Shown here: piece after piece, positions 37,970-48,374 of the stretch
Numbering within the stretch: the stretch's first letter is position 1
Layout of the letters: every line of letters starts with the position of its first letter
NCBI GenBank assembly: GCA_037045435.1
Contig: JBAOID010000016.1
Span: 124,001 to 188,000 of the forward strand
Direction: 5' to 3'
Origin: CBDUEF01 sp018063485
GTDB lineage: Bacteria; Pseudomonadota; Alphaproteobacteria; Rhodobacterales; Rhodobacteraceae
DNA: 64,000 bases
Notes under the pieces: generated by a model
The model's input: only the letters and a program-made list of their open reading frames with translations
What the model was told of the DNA's origin: nothing
Database searches by the model: none
Translations under genes and position numbers: made by a program

Positions 37970-40469
37970 TTAAGGCTGTGGCGGAACGGTGACGACGATG
38001 TCGCCGAGATCATAGATCGTCCCGGGGGCGGTGCCTTCCGCGGGCGCTGGCACGGTGATGGGGATTTCGGCGATGCCGGGGCGGGAGGTGGTGATGAGTT
38101 GGTGCATCCTGAACTGACGTAGCATGGCTTCGTGTGGAACGACCCGTTTTGTCGATCGCCCGTCGACCGTGGTGATGCCCTGCGCGCCGGAATGAATGCG
38201 GTGAATTCCCAGGATGTAATCCCCGGGAGCAAGGCCTTCGGGGGTGACGAACCGGCCTTCGGAATCTGGATACGCGGCCACGATGCTGGATCGAAGGAGT
38301 TGAATCCGGCGCAGCTCGGTGGCTCTCCGTTTCCTTTCTTCCGGTGAGGGCCCTCCCGCGAGTTGTGTGAGATCGCAGCGAGGAAGGTCGGGCCTCGCTA
38401 CGGAGACCGCGAACACCTTGTCTTGGTCGGGAGAGACTTGAGTGGGTTGCCAAACGAGGCGGCCTTGGATGCGTGGCCCGGGATCCGCGATGCGGACCTG
38501 CCGTGGTGCGACCAGGCTCCACGAGGACGGGTGTCCGGTGATGGCCGGGCGGGGTATCCGCGATTCGAAGGGAGAGCGTGTAGTCTCCCGCGGGTCGAAC
38601 GGAGTGAAAGACGAAGCGTCCTTCGGAGTCCGGTTCCGCCTTGGAGGTGATCATGATGATCAGCGGCGAGGTGAAGGTGGGGCCGGGGTCCAGCCAAACG
38701 CTCTGGTCGGGACGGGCCCGGTCGGGGAGGTCAATACGGCCTTCAATGCGGCCCCAGGCTTGAAGCTGGAGCGTGGCGGGCTCCCCGGATGCTGATGGTT
38801 TGGCTAGCACAAAGCCTGCCTCGCCGGTGGCGATCGAGCCAGGCCCCCGCCGCCTCTGGGGCAAAGCGGAACCGTCCGTTGGCGTCGGTTGTGGCGGAGG
38901 CCGTGGTTCCTCCCCGTTGCCTTAGCGAACCACGACCGAGCATGATGTGGTCGGTGTTCTCGATCAGTTGGACTTCCAGCCCGACGGCGGGGTCGCCGTC
39001 GGGTTGCAGCGATGGTGCCATGGAGCGCCTTGGCTGCGTCTGCCACCTGGAGCGGATTTCCAGCGGATCGGTGGGAAAGGAAGCGGACTCGATTCGGCTC
39101 ATGGACGTAGGGCAGGTAACCCTCAGCCTCGATGCGGAATCGATGCGACGGTGTTCCGCACACTTTGCGTGCATGAGCGTCAGCTGGAAGTCGCCGTTCC
39201 GGCAGATCTGTGTATCGCCCCAGCGCCACTGCTCTCCCGGATCCGGGGGGATGGCCTTGAATTCCGCGATAGGAAGACGGGATTCCGCGTCGAGGACCCT
39301 GCCTGTGATTCGAGGGGCGGGGCCGAGCACGATCTCGTGTTCGGAACCATCCGCAACCACCGAAACGTTTCGGCGTTCGCCCCAGCCGAATTTGGCCACA
39401 TAGAGCTGAACCGTTTTGTTCGCGGGAGCGTTCCCTCCATATGATCCGTCCGTCGGGTCCGCTCTTGTTCATGGCGAAGTACAACGCTCCGTCCCATTCC
39501 TCGGGAATGGCTCGGACCCCTTCCACGCCCGCTCCGGAGGGATCGACGATTCGAAGGCGAAGAGGGGAGGAGAGAGGCAGGACTACGTCTACCGGCGGCG
39601 AGTCCGAGGCGACGACCCACTCGAGCTGGCGTGGGCCGTGCCCGGGAGCCAGAACGGAACAACTGAACGGGCCTTCCTTCAGGTTCTCCCAGCGGAAACG
39701 ACCTTCGTCATCGCTCTGGATTCTACGTTCATTGGAGCTGTGGGGAGCATGGATGAGTTCCGCCTGGGCGATGGGATGCCCGTGGGAGTCGGTCACCCTT
39801 CCGGCGAGTTGCAGCGATCGATTCAGGGTGGTGGTGAGTTGACCGGCCCAGAGTCGTTGGGTCTGGGTCCGACGAATCTGGGGTGCTTGCCAGGGTTGGG
39901 GGCGAGCCCGGGCGACGCTTGAATCACCGTGGTCGGGGCGTGGTTCGGAGTGGTGGGCGGTGATCTGAAAGCCCGGATGATCTTTGGGAATCAAGGTGGT
40001 CGTCCACCGCCCATCCGAACCGGAACGGGCGATGACGGTGCCCGAAAAGCTGGCCGTCCCGATGTATTCGCGCTCGGGCTCCCGCTGGGTGTGATCCCCG
40101 CCAGACAGGAAGAACATGCGAAGCTCCGCGTTCGCGACGGGTTGTCCCTCCGGCGACAGCAGGGTTCCACCGATGGCTTGTTCGGTGGGTGGAGAGTCGC
40201 AGGGTGTACTGGTCGGGAATGATGTCGCCGCGATGGGGATCGAAGCGAACGCAGCGCGGTGTTCGACCTGGGATCAGGGCACCGACGACCAAATGCTGGG
40301 TGTTGGTTTCGAAGCGAACCAAGGCGACGCCGTTGGAATCGGTGCGCAGGCTGGAGGATTCCTTGAGCAAGGTTTCCCAGGACATGGCGCGCACCTGCAC
40401 CTCCGCGTCGGGAATACCCTGACCGGTTGTGGCGTCGATGACGCGCAGGACGAGTTCGTGGGCGGGCAT
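37970..40469 (-). CDS. Carboxypeptidase-regulatory-like (CnaB-type) repeat protein, paralogue B (frameshifts)
   Basis: Starts MPAHELVLRVIDATTGQGIP and ends DIVVTVPPQP, collinear with paralogue A: DSNGVALVRFETNTQHLVVG, RTPRCVRFDPHRGDIIPDQY, DEGRFRWENLKEGPFSCSVL, GVEGVRAIPEEWDGALYFAM, AKFGWGERRNVSVVADGSEH and SEGRFVTPEGLAPGDYILGI. At least six frame changes are needed. The two genes are separated by 90 bases and clearly arose by tandem duplication. Function unknown; such repeats serve as carbohydrate- or protein-binding stalks in exported proteins, yet no export signal is visible here. Confidence 0.72.
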
Positions 40470-40607
40470 CGACGTTTGGACAGGACGGCGAAGGAAACCT
40501 CACGCGATGACCGACAAATTGTTCCGGCGCCGGTTCATTAAAAGCGTCGTTCCGAAATTGGCCTGCTGTCTGCCCATGTACCCGGCACAGCAGCGACGCT
40601 GGACTTC

Positions 40608-40722
40608 GTAGCGGCGGGCGTCTCGCCTGCCGTGGAGCCGGGCATCTTGCCCGGCGGATTGCGGGGCAGGCCACGTGTAGAGTCGGAGAGGCTTCCGGGG
40701 GGCGGGACGCCCGCCGCTACGG
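40608..40722. repeat. Complete palindromic repeat with CGTAGCGGCGGGCG arms
   Basis: Left arm 40608-40632 (CGTAGCGGCGGGCGTCTCGC...) and right arm 40698-40722 (...GGGACGCCCGCCGCTACG) are inverse complements with few mismatches. An internal perfect hairpin GCCGGGCA-TCT-TGCCCGGC lies at 40638-40656. The element sits in the 327-base gap upstream of paralogue B and the beta-helix gene. A lone arm occurs at 34957-34980. The rest of the gap (40470-40607, 40723-40796) shows no gene. Confidence 0.75.
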
Positions 40723-40796
40723 ACGCGTGATCCGTGGGAAACCCCCCGTTCGAAATCGCCTGGCACACGCTCCATGAACCACAGGAGTGAAGGTCC

Positions 40797-42121
40797 TCAC
40801 GACTTCGGCCGGCGGTCGTCGATCGGTTTCTCGGCTTGGATCTGGTTGGACTCGGTGGTGATGGGGCCGGCTTTTTCTTCGATGCGAATGCCGGTGGTTT
40901 GGCGGCGTTCGGCGGCGGGACGGGTGTCACGAATGGTGTTGTTGCGCAGGATCAGGTCCCGGGTTTCGCCGCGGACCCGGATGCCGGCAGCGGCTTCCTT
41001 GGCGCCGTTGTTTTCGATGAGGTTGTCTTCGATGCGATTGCGGTGGCCGGCCATGCCTTCGGATTCGTTGCGGAAAAAGATGCCGTCGGCGGCATTGGCC
41101 AGGACGCGATTGTTCTGGATGAGATTGTCGGTGTCCTTGTGGCCGATGGAGATGCCGAAGCGGCCATTGCCTTCGAGAGTGTTGCCGGAGAAGACGCCTT
41201 CCTTGACGCGCCAGCAGAGGAAGAGTCCGTCCTCGCCGTTACGTCGGGCGATGTTGTTCTTCACGACAGGACGCTGGGAACCGGAGCCAGGATGGAAGCC
41301 GAGCGACGCGTTGCCTTCGGAGATGCAATCGGTGACCTGAACGTCGTTGCTTTGCTGGAACGAGACGCCATCGCCGTTGTAGTGGCGGATGACGCAGCCG
41401 GTAATGACGGCGCCGTGGCAGCGGTAGAAGAAGATGCCGGCCCCGCGGCAACCGTTGAGATGGATATTGTCCGCCTTGGAACCTTCGATGGTGAGGTTCT
41501 CGATCCGCGCGCCGTCGGCTTCGTAACCGCTGATGACCGGGAAGACCGTGGCGGCCTGGGCGCCGTTCTCGACCATGCAATCGGCCATGAGCGGTCGGCT
41601 CACCGAGAAGGTGTTGCCGTTGCGCCCGGTGATGCGGCCAACCGTGGTGTGAAAGCCTCCGGCGTTCTTGTCCCAGACCGCGATTCCCGCGCCGACCTGG
41701 AATCCGTCGGCTTTGGCGAGGGTGACCTGTTCCTCACCGAAAGTCGCCGTCGAGGGCGAGCGCGGAGACGACGGAGGGGGCTTTGCGGAGGATGGTGGCG
41801 TCGCCCTTGGCCGCGCACGGTGACGTGGGGGCGGAGATGGAGGGAGTCCCGCATCAGGAACTCGCCGGGGCCGATCTCGACGGTGCCGCCGCCCAGGCTG
41901 GCGACGTAATCGACGGCGGCTTGGAGGACCACATTGTCGGTGCCGGAAAGCATGGCGGATGAGCCTGGGGCACCCACGGTGACGGTGGCACGATCGGTCA
42001 TGGTGCCGTGCATGGCCTTGGGCAGTTGTCGGTGAGCGGGCGTCATCGCGTCGATGGCACGGGTCGGGGATGGGAGCAGCAGACAGGTGACGGCCAGGAG
42101 ACGGAGGAGGGAAGGGCGCAT
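40797..42121 (-). CDS. Exported right-handed parallel beta-helix protein (frameshifts)
   Basis: Begins MRPSLLRLLAVTCLLLPSPT, a signal peptide, then VVLQAAVDYVASLGGGTVEI and GEFLMRDSLHLRPHVTVRG, the pectate-lyase-like start in which a rung replaces each row. Breaks lie near 41745 and 41815. From 41603 the frame is intact with regular rungs: NIHLNGCRGAGIFFYRCHGA, GDGVSFQQSNDVQVTDCISE, NGEDGLFLCWRVKEGVFSGN, GRFGISIGHKDTDNLIQNNR, AAAGIRVRGETRDLILRNNT. This is the NosD/PbH1 fold of polysaccharide lyases, epimerases and carbohydrate-binding proteins. Catalytic residues cannot be assigned. About 440 residues after repair. Confidence 0.82.
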
Positions 42122-42197
42122 GGCTTGAGCGGGTATAGCAGACCGTTCACCTCGGGCGAGCGGGATTCTGGGGGGGCGAGACGGCCAACACTCCCCT

Positions 42198-42420
42198 GAG
42201 AATCCCAAGGGGATTCCGTCCCAAAGCCCGGGGTTGGACCGCGCCGCGGGACTACCCCGGGTGCGAGTTTCCGTGGATACACAACCCCAACGGGGTTGCG
42301 GCGGGCGGGCACAACCCCGTTGGGGTTGGTTGAAATGCTTGACCAACCCGGGGTGGCTCGTTCCTCGCAACCCCGGGCTTTGGGTCGTAATCCCTTTGGG
42401 ATTGGAACTCCCCGGTGCTC
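42198..42420. repeat. Long nested palindromic repeat, copy 2
   Basis: The second copy of the 34988-35213 element, same orientation, with the same outer arms (CCAAAGCCCGGGGTTGGACC...AACCCCGGGCTTTGGGTCG) and inner CAACCCCAACGGGGTTGCG stem. It ends 76 bases before the aldehyde dehydrogenase start and begins 77 bases behind the start of the leftward beta-helix gene, so it occupies a divergent promoter gap. Confidence 0.8.
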
Positions 42421-42495
42421 GCCGAGGCGTTGAAAACCTCCGCTGGCGCGGATTGGGTCTCTGCCTATACTCCGCACACGTATTAATTTTAGGAC

Positions 42496-43944
42496 ATGAG
42501 CAACGTGCCCCACATCCCCGCGATCCGCCTGGGTCGGAACTACGAATCCCTCGACAAGGTGGAGGTCAAAGACCATCGGTCCGGGGCTGTCCTGGCCACG
42601 GTTTCCCAAGTGAACGGGGGCATCGTGAAACGGGACATGGCGAAGATCGGTTCCGCTCGGGAAGCGCTGCGAGGCTTCACGGTGGCGCAGTTGATCGAGC
42701 TGTCCGCCAAGGCGGGGGAGTTGTTTCTGAATGGCACCCTGCCGTTGGGCGACCAGGGGCACACGCAATCGCCGCAGCAGTATGTGGAGACGCTGAGCCT
42801 CACGAGCGGACTGCCGCACGTGATGGTTCGGCGCAACATGGCGAAGATCCACTATGCGCTGACCCACATGCCGTTTGTGTTGAACGGCCTGTCGCGCGGG
42901 TTGGATTTCTCGATTCTCGACCGAGGGTTCGGCGAACAGTTCGGAACCAAACTGAGCTTCATGCCGACCTGTCAGGCGCTGGGGTTGGTCATGCCGAGCA
43001 ATTCGCCCGCGGTGAATTCGCTCTGGATTCCGGCAATCGCGTTGAAAACGCCGGTGGTGATCAAGCCGGGTAAGGAGGAGCCCTGGACGCCGTACCGCCT
43101 GATCCAGGCGTTCATCGCGGCGGGTGTGCCCGCGGAGGCGTTCGGGTTCTATCCGACCGACCACGATGGTGCGGCGACGATTCTCAACCAGTCTGCGGGC
43201 GGGCGCTTGATCTTCGGCGACAAGTCGACCACGCAGCAGTACGCCAGCAACCCGGCGATTCAGATCCACGGACCCGGGCTGGAGCAAGATTCTGGTCGGC
43301 GAAGACTGCATCGAGAACTGGCGCGATTACATCGACGTGATGGTCAGCGGCGATCAGCGACAACGGCGGGCGATCCTGCATCAACGCCAGCGCGGTGGTG
43401 GTGCCCCGGTATGCGGCGGAGATCGCGGATGCCCTGGCGCAGAAACTCGGTCCGGTGGAGCCGACCGCGCCCGGACGACGAGAATGCCCGGCTGTCGGGC
43501 TTCGCGAATCCGAAGATGGCGGACTTCATCGACGGCCAGATCGAGGAAGGTTTGAAGACGCCCGGGGCGGAGGACGTGACGGCGAAGTATCGTGGTGGAC
43601 CGCGGAAGGTGGTTTCCGAAGGCGGGACCTACATGCGGCCGACGATCGTGCGCTGCGATTCCTTCCAGCATCCGCTGGCGAACCGCGAGTTTCTCTGCCC
43701 GTACGCCAGCGTGGTGACCGTCGTCCGCAGTCGCGACGATGCTTGCACCAAATCGGCTACACCCTGGCGTGTTCGGCGATCACCAAGGACCCGGCGTTCA
43801 TCGCGCAAGTTGGAGGCGTATCCGGAGATCGAGCGGTTGAACATCGGGCCGGTGTCGACGATGGCCATCTCCTGGGATCAGCCGCACGAGGGGAACATGT
43901 TCGAGTTCCTGTGGAAGCGGCGTTCGATCGAACGCGCCTGGTAG
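42496..43944 (+). CDS. Aldehyde dehydrogenase family protein (frameshifts in the second half)
   Basis: Intact to about 43270: MSNVPHIPAIRLGRNYESLD, VMPSNSPAVNSLWIPAIALK (cofactor region), TPVVIKPGKEEPWTPYRLIQ. Then in other frames come ILVGEDCIENW and DNGGRSCINASAVVVPRYAA, which carries the nucleophilic Cys, followed by PKMADFIDGQIEEGLKTPGA, GGTYMRPTIVRCDSFQHPLA and NREFLCPYASVVTV. It ends NMFEFLWKRRSIERAW. About 480 residues. This divergent branch resembles acyl-CoA/aromatic aldehyde reductases more than classical ALDHs and could pair with the adenylating enzyme at 31119-32208; that is inference. Confidence 0.82.
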   Translation: MSNVPHIPAIRLGRNYESLDKVEVKDHRSGAVLATVSQVNGGIVKRDMAKIGSAREALRGFTVAQLIELSAKAGELFLNGTLPLGDQGHTQSPQQYVETLSLTSGLPHVMVRRNMAKIHYALTHMPFVLNGLSRGLDFSILDRGFGEQFGTKLSFMPTCQALGLVMPSNSPAVNSLWIPAIALKTPVVIKPGKEEPWTPYRLIQAFIAAGVPAEAFGFYPTDHDGAATILNQSAGGRLIFGDKSTTQQYASNPAIQIHGPGLEQDSGRRRLHRELARLHRRDGQRRSATTAGDPASTPARWWCPGMRRRSRMPWRRNSVRWSRPRPDDENARLSGFANPKMADFIDGQIEEGLKTPGAEDVTAKYRGGPRKVVSEGGTYMRPTIVRCDSFQHPLANREFLCPYASVVTVVRSRDDACTKSATPWRVRRSPRTRRSSRKLEAYPEIERLNIGPVSTMAISWDQPHEGNMFEFLWKRRSIERAW

Positions 43945-44110
43945 GAGAGCCGCGTTGGGAAACGGGTTCCGGACGGTCCGTGCGAGTTTGGCGGGGCTGA
44001 TTCGGGCATCAGCCCCGCGTTATGGTCCCGGTCTCGGAAAGGCGTGGTGGAATCGTTTGGGGCCGTGGCATCAAAACGGTTCCGGCCAAGGTGAAGAGCT
44101 GTTGAGGCGT

Positions 44111-44857
44111 TCAGGAGCCGAGTTTCTTTTTGGCTTCTTCGGGGACTTCGACCTTGGTGGTGCCGACGTCCTTGAACTCGTGGGTGGTGGTGCGGGCCAT
44201 GGTGCGTTCGCCATTTCGGCCGGCGACAGTCCCGGAAACCTGGACCTGCATTTTCACCAGGGCGCCGTCCTTGAGCCAGTATTTGACGGACCCCTTGGCA
44301 TTCTTCACCTCAGGGGCTTGGCCTTGCCCGCCTGCATTGCCGGGGCGTCCACGCCCCAGCGTCACGAGTTCCTTGGCGGCTTCGGGTGAAAGATCGCCGG
44401 CGATGGCGCCGTCCGTCGCCTTAAGTTCGGTGGCTTTTGAGGCGAGCCGTGCGGCTTCGCCGGCCGGGAGGGCGATGCGCAGGAGTTGCGCGCCGCGCAT
44501 GCCGCCTCGTCCACCGCCACCACCTCCGCCCCCGGCGTTGGCCTGGGCGGCGGCGCGAAGCTCTTCGCCGGTTTGCCAGCCGGATTCGGTTTTCACCACG
44601 CCCTTGTCGCCTTTGAGGACGGCCATGGTGGTGTTGTTTTCGCGGGCCTGAGTGACCACGGCGAAGCCACCTTTGTCGGCTTTGCCGGTCACGACACCCG
44701 GCGCATTCTGAGCCCCTTCAATGGAGGTGGTGGTGGTCCACGTGTAGCACGGAGCATCGGCGAGTTTGGCCGCGGCGGTCTGCACGTCCTCCTTGGGGCC
44801 GGCGTAGGACGCAAGCGCCATGAGGGAAGCGATGATGACAATGAGGGGAGTTTTCAT
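44111..44857 (-). CDS. Exported hypothetical protein with polyglycine tract
   Basis: 248 residues from MKTPLIVIIASLMALASYAG, a signal peptide with likely cleavage after ASYA. The mature part has APCYTWTTTTSIEGAQNAPG, a Gly-rich stretch (AGGGGGGGGRGGMRG) at mid-chain, and GSVKYWLKDGALVKMQVQVS near the end. The two-part beta layout, measuring a substrate bound between strands, loosely recalls LolA/LppX-type carrier folds, but I cannot assign it. Intact. Confidence 0.6.
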   Translation of the reverse strand: MKTPLIVIIASLMALASYAGPKEDVQTAAAKLADAPCYTWTTTTSIEGAQNAPGVVTGKADKGGFAVVTQARENNTTMAVLKGDKGVVKTESGWQTGEELRAAAQANAGGGGGGGGRGGMRGAQLLRIALPAGEAARLASKATELKATDGAIAGDLSPEAAKELVTLGRGRPGNAGGQGQAPEVKNAKGSVKYWLKDGALVKMQVQVSGTVAGRNGERTMARTTTHEFKDVGTTKVEVPEEAKKKLGS

Positions 44858-45240
44858 GCGGTGTATCCTTGAGGATTCTGAACGTTCGTGCGTTTTGCCG
44901 GAACGGCCCGTCGCCACAAGCTGGTGGGCGCCCTGATGGCGTACGCCAGCAAAGTCGGCGGGGGACGATGCGGTGGAACGGGAGCCCGAGACGGGCTCCG
45001 GCCGGCCGGGTTACGATCGACTTGGTTTGGATCGGCGATGGCGGGTCGGTCATGCGGCTGGAGGCAGGTTTGGCGCTTCCTGTTGCCGTGCGGGCCGGCT
45101 TGGAATTCTCGGGTCGGCCCCCGTTTTTGCCATCGGTCCGTCACTTAGGAAATACACCTATTGACGCTCCGTGGGGAAGGTGTCCCCATGCCGACGGTGA
45201 ATCCGTGGGGACTCGTCGTGTCAGCTAGGACTGTTTTATG
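44858..45240. other. 383-base divergent gap
   Basis: No gene recognised. A perfect hairpin GGAGCCCG-AGA-CGGGCTCC (44981-44999) without T tract is present. Promoters for the exported protein genes on both sides should lie here. Confidence 0.5.
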
Positions 45241-46379
45241 ATGCGGATACTTTTTGAGTGGAGTGGTCGCACTCGTTTTTGGGGTGCCGATGGGAGCGTG
45301 GACGGCGGAGTCGGTCTTGCCGCCCAAGAGACCGGCGGCTCCGAGGAGTCTGTCGTGGATTCCCGTGTCGATGCCGCGGCTTCCGCTGTTGGCCTTTGTG
45401 GATGAGCGGACCCAGGACCGGCACAGCGTGCTTCTGACCGAATGGGCATCGGAAGTGTCGAAGGAGGGGAACTTTGCAGTGGAATGGGTGAGGAGTCCCA
45501 GGGTGGAAACCTGGACGTCCTCGAATCGGGTCCCGGCGGTGCGCTCGATTCTGGAGCGGATTCAGGAAAAGAAAGCCCGCTGCGGTGATGTTGTGGGGTG
45601 CGGTGGGATGGGTGGGGACGGGGATCTACGACCCGGATGGGCATGGGCCACGGGTGGCTTGGACGGACGTACCGTTCGCCGCTGGATTCCGTGGACGTGG
45701 ACGGATACCAATCACTTTGGGGTCACCTATCCCGTGGCGCTGGGACAGAACGTGCCTGGGGATGGCAAGTGGGATCAGATATTCGATGGCGACGGCGGGA
45801 TTCGGGCGGTGCGGAGCGTCGGGCGGGTGGACTTCAGCAACCTGAAGTCGGCCAAGGCCGTTTCGAACGTCGACGAAGACGAAGCGATGAAAGACTACCT
45901 GGAACGGAACCTGGAGTACCGTCGCGGGCGAGGATTCACGAACGAAGTCGTGATTCTGGCTTCATTCATGACTCCGGACACCAAGTTGTGGATCAAGACA
46001 AACTTGGTCGGACGCTCGGTGCGTGACATTCCGTTGGTGGACATGCACGCAGGTCTACCCGGTGGCAGGGCAGCGTATCTTTGCCCTATACACGTCGATT
46101 GTGCCGTATTTGCGGGAGGGATTCCGCGACGCTTCGGGCGCCATGACATCAACGCTGTGGGCGATGGTGTTCAAGAGCTACGCCGGGGATCCCTGGAATG
46201 TGGCCGAGACGGAGCGGCAGTATCTGCGGCAATCGCTGGTGGTCACTTTTGGCGGGCCGCACTGGTTGCCCAACGGGGCGACGGTTCATGAGGCGTATCT
46301 GCGCCATTCCTACCCGGGTTTGGCCGGCTTGGTGGCCGAGGACACGCTACTGGGGGATGTGACCCTGAAGCTGAGGTGA
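45241..46379 (+). CDS. Exported hypothetical protein (frameshifts)
   Basis: Removing one T from the run at 45251-45255 gives MRILLSGVVALVFGVPMGAW, a signal peptide. Then follow SMPRLPLLAFVDERTQDRHS, VLLTEWASEVSKEGNFAVEW, AVGWVGTGIYDPDGHGP, a part in the first frame (WTWTDTNHFGVTYPVALGQN, VILASFMTPDTKLWIKTNLV) and the end RIFALYTSIVPYLREGFRDA... LLGDVTLKLR. Breaks occur near 45590, 45700 and 46050. No family recognised. About 375 residues. Confidence 0.5.
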
Positions 46380-46392
46380 CCCGGACTTCCGA

Positions 46393-46966
46393 TCAGAGGC
46401 GGGTCAGTCGAACGCGGACTCGCGAGGGTTTTGGGGAACCGGTCGGGGGACGGTGAGGCGTGGCTTGGTAGGCGATGGCGCCACAGGCCAGGGTTCCGCC
46501 GGCGAGCACCGCGACGGCGGCGAGGTAGAACGCGAGCGGCCGCTGCACCCAGGGGCCGAATGCCATGAGCGCGGCGAACACGATCAGCAGGACATCCACC
46601 ACGAGGACGACGTAGAGCGCGCTCCGGTTGGGAGGTTCCGCGGGATTGGGCGGTGGGCTGTAGGAAGGACCGAACCGCGGCAGCCGGGACGATGGGCTTG
46701 GGCGTTCGGACTTGGGCGCACCGATCGGGGGCGCTGGCAACGGATTGGCTGGCTGCACGCCCCCGCCTGACACGACCGGAGGCAGGGGGAACGGCGATGG
46801 GGCACCGTTTTCGGGATGGGCTCGAGGAGCCGGGACCGCCGGTTCCGAGGCGAGGTGTCTGAGAAAGGTCCAGAGGTTCCGAGATCGCGGCGCGTGCGAC
46901 GGCACGCGCGGGTCGGGCGCGATGCAGCAGGTCGCCCAAGCCGCGGCCAAGAGCTTTCCGAGACAC
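46393..46966 (-). CDS. Hypothetical membrane protein with GRGLGDLL start (one frameshift)
   Basis: MSRKALGRGLGDLLHRARPA opens the protein. A Pro-rich linker follows across a frame change near 46770-46850 (SGGGVQPANPLPAPPIGAPK), then two predicted membrane helices, YVVLVVDVLLIVFAALMAFG and FYLAAVAVLAGGTLACGAIA. The first residues resemble the start of ParB proteins (KALGRGLGALL), but no ParB domain follows. It begins twelve bases past the end of the upstream aspartate kinase gene on the same strand. Confidence 0.5.
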
Positions 46967-46978
46967 GAGTAAGGAGGG

Positions 46979-48204
46979 CTATCCGATGAAGGCCTGGTGG
47001 AGCGCGCGGACCGCCTGCTCGCCGTGGGCCAGTTGGATGACGACGGAGATCTTGATCTCGCTGGTGGAGATCATGTCGATGTTGATGCTCTCGTTGCCGA
47101 GGACTTCGAACATCTCGGCCGGCGACGCCGGTGTGGCTGCGCATGCCGACGCCGACGATGGAGAGCTTGCCGATGCCTTCGTCGGCCTGGACGTCGCGGA
47201 AGCCGATGGTCGGCCGGATGTCGTCGAGGACCTTGCGGGCCTTGAGCGAGGTCGGGTTTGTCGACGGTGAACGAGATGTCGGTGGCCGGGGAGCCGCCGG
47301 AGTGGCTGGCGCTCTGGACGATCATGTCGACGTTGATGGCCGCGTCGCCGAGATGGCCGGAAGATGCGGGCGGCCATGCCGGGTTGGTCGGGGACGCCGA
47401 AGACGGTGAGCTTGGCCTGGTTCTTGTCGAGCGAGACGCCGCGGATGACGACGTCTTCCATGTTGCGGGTTTCTTCCTTCACGATGGTTCCGGGATTGTC
47501 GTTGAGGCTGGAGCGGACTTCGAAGATGACGCCGAATTTCTTGGCGAACTCGACGGAGCGGAGCTGCATGACCTTGGCGCCGGCGCCGGCGAGTTCGAGC
47601 AGTCTCGTCGTAGGCGATCTCGTCGAGTTTCTTGGCGCGCGGGGACGATGCGGGGGTCGGCCGTGTAGACGCCGTCGACGTCGGTGTAGATCTGGCAGAG
47701 GTCGGCCTTGAGCGCGGCGGCGAGGGCGATGGCGGTGAGGTCGGAGCCGCCGCGGCCGAGGGTGGTGATCTCGCCTTCGGCGGTGCTGTCCCTGGAAGCC
47801 GGCGACGATGACGACATTGCCTTCGTCGAGCAGTTCGTGGACCTGGCTCGGGGTGATGTTCTGGATCTTGGCCTTGGTGTGGACGCCGTCGGTGACGATG
47901 CCGGCCTGGGCGCCGGTGAGGGAGACGGCGGGGATGCCGAGCGCGTGGAGGGCGATGGCGGCGAGGGCGATGGTCTGCTGTTCGCCGGTGGCGAGGAGCA
48001 TGTCCATCTCGCGCTCGCTGGGCAGTGGGGTGATGTCCTTGGCGAGCTTGATCAGGCCGTCGGTGACGCCGCTCATGGCGGAAACGACGACGACGAGCTG
48101 GTCGCCGCGGGCGCGGTATTCGCGCGACGCGCCGGGCGACGTTCTTGATGCGGTCGGTGTTGCCCGACGGAGGTGCCGCCGTATTTCTGGACAATCAGAG
48201 CCAT
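46979..48204 (-). CDS. lysC: Aspartate kinase (about six frameshifts)
   Basis: Starts MALIVQKYGGTSVG, the diagnostic KYGGTSV loop. Further pieces are RGDQLVVVVSAMSGVTDGLI, EREMDMLLATGEQQTIALAA, GEITTLGRGGSDLTAIALAA, DVDGVYTADPRIVP and KVMQLRSVEFAKKFGVIFEV. Two ACT domains then follow, with AKLTVFGVPDQPGMAARIF and IKISVVIQLAHGEQAVRALH. It phosphorylates aspartate, the first step to lysine, threonine and methionine; the ACT pair gives feedback control. About 408 residues after repair. Confidence 0.9.
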
Positions 48205-48374
48205 GGGATGATCCGCCGCGGCGGGACGGGCCCGCCCAGGGCGGCAGGATAACGTCCCGGGTAACGGGAGGGGTGAGCCTGACCTGTGGGAGCGGGGTCC
48301 GTGAAGAGGAAAAAGCGGGTCTTCGCCGTGGCATTGGTCGCGGGATTCTTGGCAGGATCTCGAGGGTGCATCGG

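Noticed and set aside
40836..41909. Plus-strand frame of 357 codons over the beta-helix gene
   Set aside because: It is the mirror frame of the repetitive beta-helix gene and is made of low-complexity Ala/Gly/Asp-rich sequence.
34957..42420. CRISPR array
   Set aside because: The repeats are palindromic, over 100 bases long, few in number and far apart; no spacers or cas genes.
46393..46966. ParB partition protein
   Set aside because: Only the first dozen residues (KALGRGLGDLL) resemble ParB; the rest is a Pro-rich linker and two membrane helices.
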